This document shows, piece by piece, positions 60,260 to 64,000 of a stretch of DNA of 64,000 bases (the stretch's first letter is position 1; every line of letters starts with the position of its first letter). The stretch is from Christiangramia portivictoriae DSM 23547 (GTDB lineage Bacteria; Bacteroidota; Bacteroidia; Flavobacteriales; Flavobacteriaceae). The notes beneath the pieces are model-generated. The model searched no databases. It saw only the letters and a list, made by a program, of their open reading frames with translations, and was not told where the DNA came from. The stretch spans positions 1 to 64,000 of the forward strand of contig NZ_AUHF01000001.1 in the NCBI RefSeq assembly GCF_000423045.1, written 5' to 3'. Position numbers and translations under genes: made by a program.

Positions 60260-61522
60260 GTCAAAGCCTAAATCCTTTCTAAAATACATCTTATCAAATT
60301 GCAATAATTCTGCACTTTGGTAAGATTTTTTTAGTGCCATTTTGTAATCCTCTCCAAACGAACTTACCGCGATCACACGGCCTCCGTTGGTGACCACGCC
60401 CTCTTCGGTTCTGCTCGTTCCGGCATGGAAAACAAGAGAATCTGTAACCTTGTCCAGTCCAGTGATAGGCTTTCCTTTTTCATAAGACTCCGGATATCCA
60501 CCAGATACCAGCATGACGGTGGTAGCAGCTCTTTCCTCAATTTCCAGGTTTACTGAATTTAGTTCACCTTTCCAGGCAGATTGCAGTAATGCCACCAAAT
60601 CAGACTTTATTCTTGGTAATACGACTTCAGTTTCAGGATCACCCATTCGTACATTGTACTCGATCACGTAAGGCTCATCCCCTACTTTTATCAAACCTAT
60701 AAAAATAAAGCCCTTGTAGTCTATCTCTTCAGCTTTTAAGCCACTTACCGTTGGTTTAACAATACGCTCCTCGATCTTTTTCATGAGCGTTTCATCTGCA
60801 AAAGGTACAGGAGAAATAGCTCCCATACCACCGGTATTCAATCCCGTATCACCTTCACCAATTCTTTTATAATCCTTTGCTGTAGGCAGGATCTTATAAT
60901 TTTCCCCATCGGTTAACACAAAAACGCTTAACTCGATCCCATCCAGGAATTCCTCGATCACCACTTTCCGGCTGGCCGCACCAAACTTACCTGAAAGCAT
61001 ATTTTCCAGTTCCATTTTAGCCTCTTCCAGATCTTCAATAATAAGCACCCCTTTGCCAGCGGCTAAACCATCGGCTTTCAACACATACGGTGGCTTTAAA
61101 GTTTCCAGAAAACGTTTCCCGGCCTGTAAACTCTCAAAACTGAAGGTTTCATAGGCCGCAGTAGGAATATTATAAAGCGCCATAAATTCCTTGGCGCGTT
61201 CCTTACTACCCTCGAGTAAAGCTCCACGTTGAGAAGGACCTATCATTTGAATATGTTTTAATTGATCATCATTTTTAAAGAAATCCACAATTCCTTTTAC
61301 CAGAGGATCTTCAGGACCCACCACGATCATATCAATATTCTTTTCCAGCGCCACTTTTCCTACCTGTGCAAAATCTATAGGATTGATCGACAGGTTTTCT
61401 GCCACTGCGGCTGTGCCCGCATTCCCGGGTCCTACGTATAGTTGATCGCATAGATCACTTTGTGCAATTTTCCAGGCAAAAGTATGCTCTCGTCCACCGG
61501 AACCAAGAATGAGAATATTCAT
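60251..61522 (-). CDS. purD: phosphoribosylamine--glycine ligase
   Basis: A 423-residue ATP-grasp enzyme that joins phosphoribosylamine and glycine in purine synthesis. The ATG at 61522 gives the normal N-terminus (MNILILGSGGREHTFAW). ATP-grasp elements include PPYVLKADGLAAGKGVLI and the GD-P metal site in EYNVRMGDPETEVVLPRI. Full length. It is divergent from the AMP-ligase gene. Confidence 0.97.
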   Translation of the reverse strand: MNILILGSGGREHTFAWKIAQSDLCDQLYVGPGNAGTAAVAENLSINPIDFAQVGKVALEKNIDMIVVGPEDPLVKGIVDFFKNDDQLKHIQMIGPSQRGALLEGSKERAKEFMALYNIPTAAYETFSFESLQAGKRFLETLKPPYVLKADGLAAGKGVLIIEDLEEAKMELENMLSGKFGAASRKVVIEEFLDGIELSVFVLTDGENYKILPTAKDYKRIGEGDTGLNTGGMGAISPVPFADETLMKKIEERIVKPTVSGLKAEEIDYKGFIFIGLIKVGDEPYVIEYNVRMGDPETEVVLPRIKSDLVALLQSAWKGELNSVNLEIEERAATTVMLVSGGYPESYEKGKPITGLDKVTDSLVFHAGTSRTEEGVVTNGGRVIAVSSFGEDYKMALKKSYQSAELLQFDKMYFRKDLGFDLS

Positions 61523-61546
61523 AGCTTCAAATTTTAATTGTTGCAT

Positions 61547-61554
61547 CAAAAATA
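61547..61554 (-). promoter_or_regulatory. -7 promoter element for purD
   Basis: TATTTTTG on the minus strand, 24 bp before the purD ATG, matches TAnnTTTG. Confidence 0.5.
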
Positions 61555-61606
61555 AATGTTTGTACATTGAAGCACCAATAAATTCGTTAAAAAAGCGCTT
61601 CTACAC

Positions 61607-62917
61607 TTGGATTGGTTCAGATTATCTTTACAACTCAATAAATTCCCTATTCAGCGGGCTCAGAAAAAGCTCGGGGAGATCAGGAACATCCCGGAAGCTG
61701 ATTTTGAGAAGTATCAATACCGGCAAAGAAATCTGCTACTGGATTATCATATTCAGCATAACGATTTTTACCGCGATTTTTTTAAATGGGAAGGTTTTGA
61801 CAATTGGAGCCAGGTCCCGATCATGAAAAAATCAGATCTGCAACAACCGCTGCGGGACCGTTTAAGTTCTACGTATAGCACGAAATCTGCATACGTGGGA
61901 AAGACTTCTGGAAGCAGTGGTCATCCCTTTATCTTTGCCAAGAACAGGTTTGCACATGCCCTGAGCTGGGCCGGTTTTCAGGACCGCTATTCGTGGTATG
62001 GGATCGATCTTAATACCTCACTGCAGGCCAGGTTCTACGGAATCCCTCTTGATTTCTTCGGAAATGTGCAGGAACGGCTCAAGGATAGAATAAGCCTAAG
62101 GCGGAGGTTTAATATTTTCGATCTTAGTGAACAGAAAATGGAATCTTTTCTTGAGCGATTTAAAAAGGCTGATTTCAATTATCTTAATGGTTACACCAGT
62201 GCCATACTCCTATTCGCAAAATTCCTGAAGGATCGCAAAATTCTGTTGAAGGATCTTTGTCCCAGTCTTAAAATATGCATCGTAACTTCTGAAAGACTTT
62301 TCGAAAAAGATAAAGAACTGATCGAAAATGTTCTGGAAGTACCTGTGATCAATGAATATGGAGCCAGCGAAGTTGGTCTTATCGCATTTGAAGATCCTCA
62401 TCATCAATGGATCGTGAATTCTGAAGACCTATATGTAGAGATTCTCGATGAAAAGGACCAGATTTTACCCTATGGTGAAGAAGGCAGGATTGTGATTACT
62501 GCGCTTTACAACTATGCACATCCTATGATACGCTACGATATTGGAGATACCGGGGCTTTGTCTACTAAAAGTACTCGCAAAAAGCCAATTCTGGAAAAAC
62601 TTATAGGCCGTACCAACGATATCGCCCGGCTTCCAGATGGAAAAGTTGTTCCAGGACTTACTTTCTATTATGTTACCAAAACGATCATAGAAGATAGCGG
62701 AAACATCAGGGAGTTCATCATTACTCAAACCAGCCTGGACACCTTTCATATAGACTATGTGAGTGAAATGGAGCTTTCAGAATTGCAGCAAGGAAACATC
62801 CTCAAAGCGATCGAAGTCTATGTGGGGAAAGACCTGAAAGTAAGCTTTAAAAAGAATGATATATTGAAGCGTACAAAAAGCGGAAAATTAAAACAATTCA
62901 CGTCGCTTATTCAATAG
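61607..62917 (+). CDS. CapK-like AMP-forming ligase (phenylacetate-CoA ligase family)
   Basis: A 436-residue adenylate-forming enzyme of the phenylacetate-CoA ligase/CapK group. The nucleotide loop is KTSGSSGHPF (99-108), and INEYGASEVGLIAFE and MIRYDIGDTG are the later core motifs. Relatives in polysaccharide clusters attach acyl groups to sugars. The start is TTG at 61607; no ATG or GTG lies in frame before the stop at 61568. Gene order with a GT2 and an epimerase supports a surface-polysaccharide role. Confidence 0.85.
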   Translation: MDWFRLSLQLNKFPIQRAQKKLGEIRNIPEADFEKYQYRQRNLLLDYHIQHNDFYRDFFKWEGFDNWSQVPIMKKSDLQQPLRDRLSSTYSTKSAYVGKTSGSSGHPFIFAKNRFAHALSWAGFQDRYSWYGIDLNTSLQARFYGIPLDFFGNVQERLKDRISLRRRFNIFDLSEQKMESFLERFKKADFNYLNGYTSAILLFAKFLKDRKILLKDLCPSLKICIVTSERLFEKDKELIENVLEVPVINEYGASEVGLIAFEDPHHQWIVNSEDLYVEILDEKDQILPYGEEGRIVITALYNYAHPMIRYDIGDTGALSTKSTRKKPILEKLIGRTNDIARLPDGKVVPGLTFYYVTKTIIEDSGNIREFIITQTSLDTFHIDYVSEMELSELQQGNILKAIEVYVGKDLKVSFKKNDILKRTKSGKLKQFTSLIQ

Positions 62918-63677
62918 TTAATCGTTGTTTGGATTTTACGAAGAACTGCTCATTAAGGAAAATGAGCATTCTTTTAAGCGATGCTCTTCGGCTAAAGCCT
63001 ACAAGCCTGTATACTTTATAATTGTATTTCAGCATTTCCAGTTTGTTTCCGGAAATTGAGTTCTTCCGAAGCCTGTAATAGGCCAGCGATTCCCAGATTC
63101 CTTCCATGGGTCCACCTTCTTCGATCACTCTTAGCCACATGGCCCAGTCCTGGCGCTTTCGAATATCTGGTGCATAGATCTTTCCCAGCAACCCGGCGTT
63201 GTAAATTCCGGTTAGGTTTCCAACATAATTTGCTTTGAGTAACCTGCAATGGCTAAGTACTGGTAATGCCTGGATAATGACGTTGCTTTTCTTTCCAGAT
63301 TCATGCATTAACTGGTAACTGGAGAAGCAGGCTGCGACATTGGACTTGGAAAGAACCTCTAACTGTCTCTCAAGCTTGTTATTTTTCCAGAGGTCATCTG
63401 TGTCCAGAAAGGAAATAAACTCTCCCTCTGAAGCTTCAATCGCTTTATTTCGGGAAAAAGCAGTACCCCTGTTCGTGGAATTATGAAAAACCCTGATCCT
63501 ACTATCTTCATCACTGTAGTTTTTCAGGATCTGTTCCGTAGAATCCCTGGAAGCATCGTTCACGATTAGTAATTCCCATTGGGGATATGTCTGGGAAATT
63601 ACAGACTGGATCGCTTCTGCAATATAAGCTTCACTATTGTAAGCAGGCATGATGACAGATACCAGACCCTTCTTCAT
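62907..63677 (-). CDS. glycosyltransferase family 2
   Basis: A 256-residue GT-A fold enzyme that transfers a sugar from a nucleotide donor. The N-terminal VSVIMPAYNSEAYIAEAIQSVISQTYP, NDAS at 40-43, and FLDTDDLW with the DxD metal site (Asp92, Asp94) are clear. It starts one base after the epimerase stop (TAG-A-ATG), so the two are cotranscribed. Its 3' end overlaps the convergent AMP-ligase gene by 11 bp. Confidence 0.92.
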   Translation of the reverse strand: MKKGLVSVIMPAYNSEAYIAEAIQSVISQTYPQWELLIVNDASRDSTEQILKNYSDEDSRIRVFHNSTNRGTAFSRNKAIEASEGEFISFLDTDDLWKNNKLERQLEVLSKSNVAACFSSYQLMHESGKKSNVIIQALPVLSHCRLLKANYVGNLTGIYNAGLLGKIYAPDIRKRQDWAMWLRVIEEGGPMEGIWESLAYYRLRKNSISGNKLEMLKYNYKVYRLVGFSRRASLKRMLIFLNEQFFVKSKQRLTIE

Positions 63678-63678
63678 T

Positions 63679-64000
63679 CTATCGTCTAATATGTGCTGAA
63701 AAATCTTTATGTTCTCGTTTGTCCAGTTCCTCTTTACTCATACTTCGGAAGTGGTCATAGGTGATCTTCATACCCTCGCTTCTTGAAACTTTTGGTTCCC
63801 AGCCCAGGATTTCCTTCGCTCTGGTAATATCTGGCTGTCGTTGCATTGGATCATCCTGTGGCAGGTCTTTGAAAACGATCTTCTGGTCTGTTCCGGTAAG
63901 CTTGATGATCTCTTTTGCAAAATCAAGGATCGTGATCTCATCTGGATTTCCAATGTTAACAGGATCGGAGTAATCGCTAAGCAGAAGCCGATAGATTCCT
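63679..64000 (-). CDS. UDP-glucuronate decarboxylase-like SDR epimerase, N-terminus beyond the window
   Basis: Only the last 106 residues are visible, in one open frame. They read GIYRLLLSDYSDPVNIGNPDEITILDFA, then FKDLPQDDPMQRQPDITRAKEILGWEPKV, which is characteristic of UDP-glucuronate decarboxylase (UXS) and close sugar-nucleotide epimerases of the extended SDR family. Such enzymes make UDP-xylose from UDP-glucuronate. It is upstream of the GT2 gene in the same operon. Confidence 0.85.
   Translation of the reverse strand, partial: GIYRLLLSDYSDPVNIGNPDEITILDFAKEIIKLTGTDQKIVFKDLPQDDPMQRQPDITRAKEILGWEPKVSRSEGMKITYDHFRSMSKEELDKREHKDFSAHIRR

Noticed and set aside
1-64000. CRISPR arrays, tRNA or rRNA genes, insertion sequences, prophage
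   Set aside because: No regularly spaced direct repeats, cloverleaf-like sequences, transposase or integrase frames were seen in any gap or frame.

Overview
The window reads as chromosomal DNA of a marine-type member of Flavobacteriia (Bacteroidota), close to Gramella/Christiangramia. The evidence is gliding and type IX secretion genes (gldH, sprE/porW), several protein families largely restricted to this group (DUF4292, DUF5687, DUF6427, CCDC81-like HU with SPOR), an ATP synthase operon without the beta and epsilon genes, and repeated copies of the Bacteroidota -7 promoter element TAnnTTTG. I found no tRNA, rRNA, insertion sequence, integrase or CRISPR array. Coding density is very high and no gap reaches 300 bases.

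Region 1 (1-1.2 kb) is a visibly AT-rich accessory fragment: a stand-alone PoNe-type DNase toxin domain and its PoNi-type immunity gene, the latter cut by the window edge. Region 2 (1.3-11.9 kb, minus strand) carries a radical SAM protein, an enoyl-CoA hydratase, an orphan NtrY-like histidine kinase and a compact run hemH - MATE transporter - BNR-repeat protein - hemJ, followed upstream by an AraC-type regulator. Region 3 (12.1-17.9 kb, plus strand) is a hemA-C-D-E-F-B cluster divergent from that regulator. Together regions 2 and 3 encode every enzyme from glutamyl-tRNA reductase to ferrochelatase except HemL, by the oxygen-dependent route (HemF, HemJ). A palindrome resembling an iron-regulator site lies in the leader of the AraC gene.

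Region 4 (18-29.7 kb) is mixed housekeeping: a CNNM/CBS protein, MGMT, a serine hydrolase, CoA transferase subunits, a PBP1A-gldH-ricT group, trhO and recA. Region 5 (29.7-32.3 kb) is the most distinctive locus: a lipoprotein, an ECF-type sigma factor and a 521-residue protein that joins a cytoplasmic anti-sigma-like segment, one inner-membrane helix, a long disordered linker and a C-terminal outer-membrane-barrel-like domain. That is the layout of the dual-membrane-spanning anti-sigma factors (Dma) described in Bacteroides.

Region 6 (32.3-44.5 kb) holds plsC, trpS, dprA, an HU/SPOR protein, a thioesterase, a lipoprotein/outer-membrane pair, and an envelope operon (flippase, dut, nucleotidyltransferase, TPR protein, DUF4292 lipoprotein, EnvC-like protein). 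Region 7 (44.5-53.8 kb) is sprE, a bactofilin, two small AtpI/AtpZ-like genes and atpB-E-F-H-A-G, with conspicuous hairpins in several intercistronic gaps. Region 8 (53.9-64 kb) has an ABC exporter pair, a PaaE-like reductase, a glycosyltransferase 9 group, purD, and the start of a surface-polysaccharide cluster (AMP-ligase, GT2, UDP-glucuronate decarboxylase-like epimerase cut by the right edge). Six of the seven convergent gene pairs in the window touch or overlap at their stop codons.
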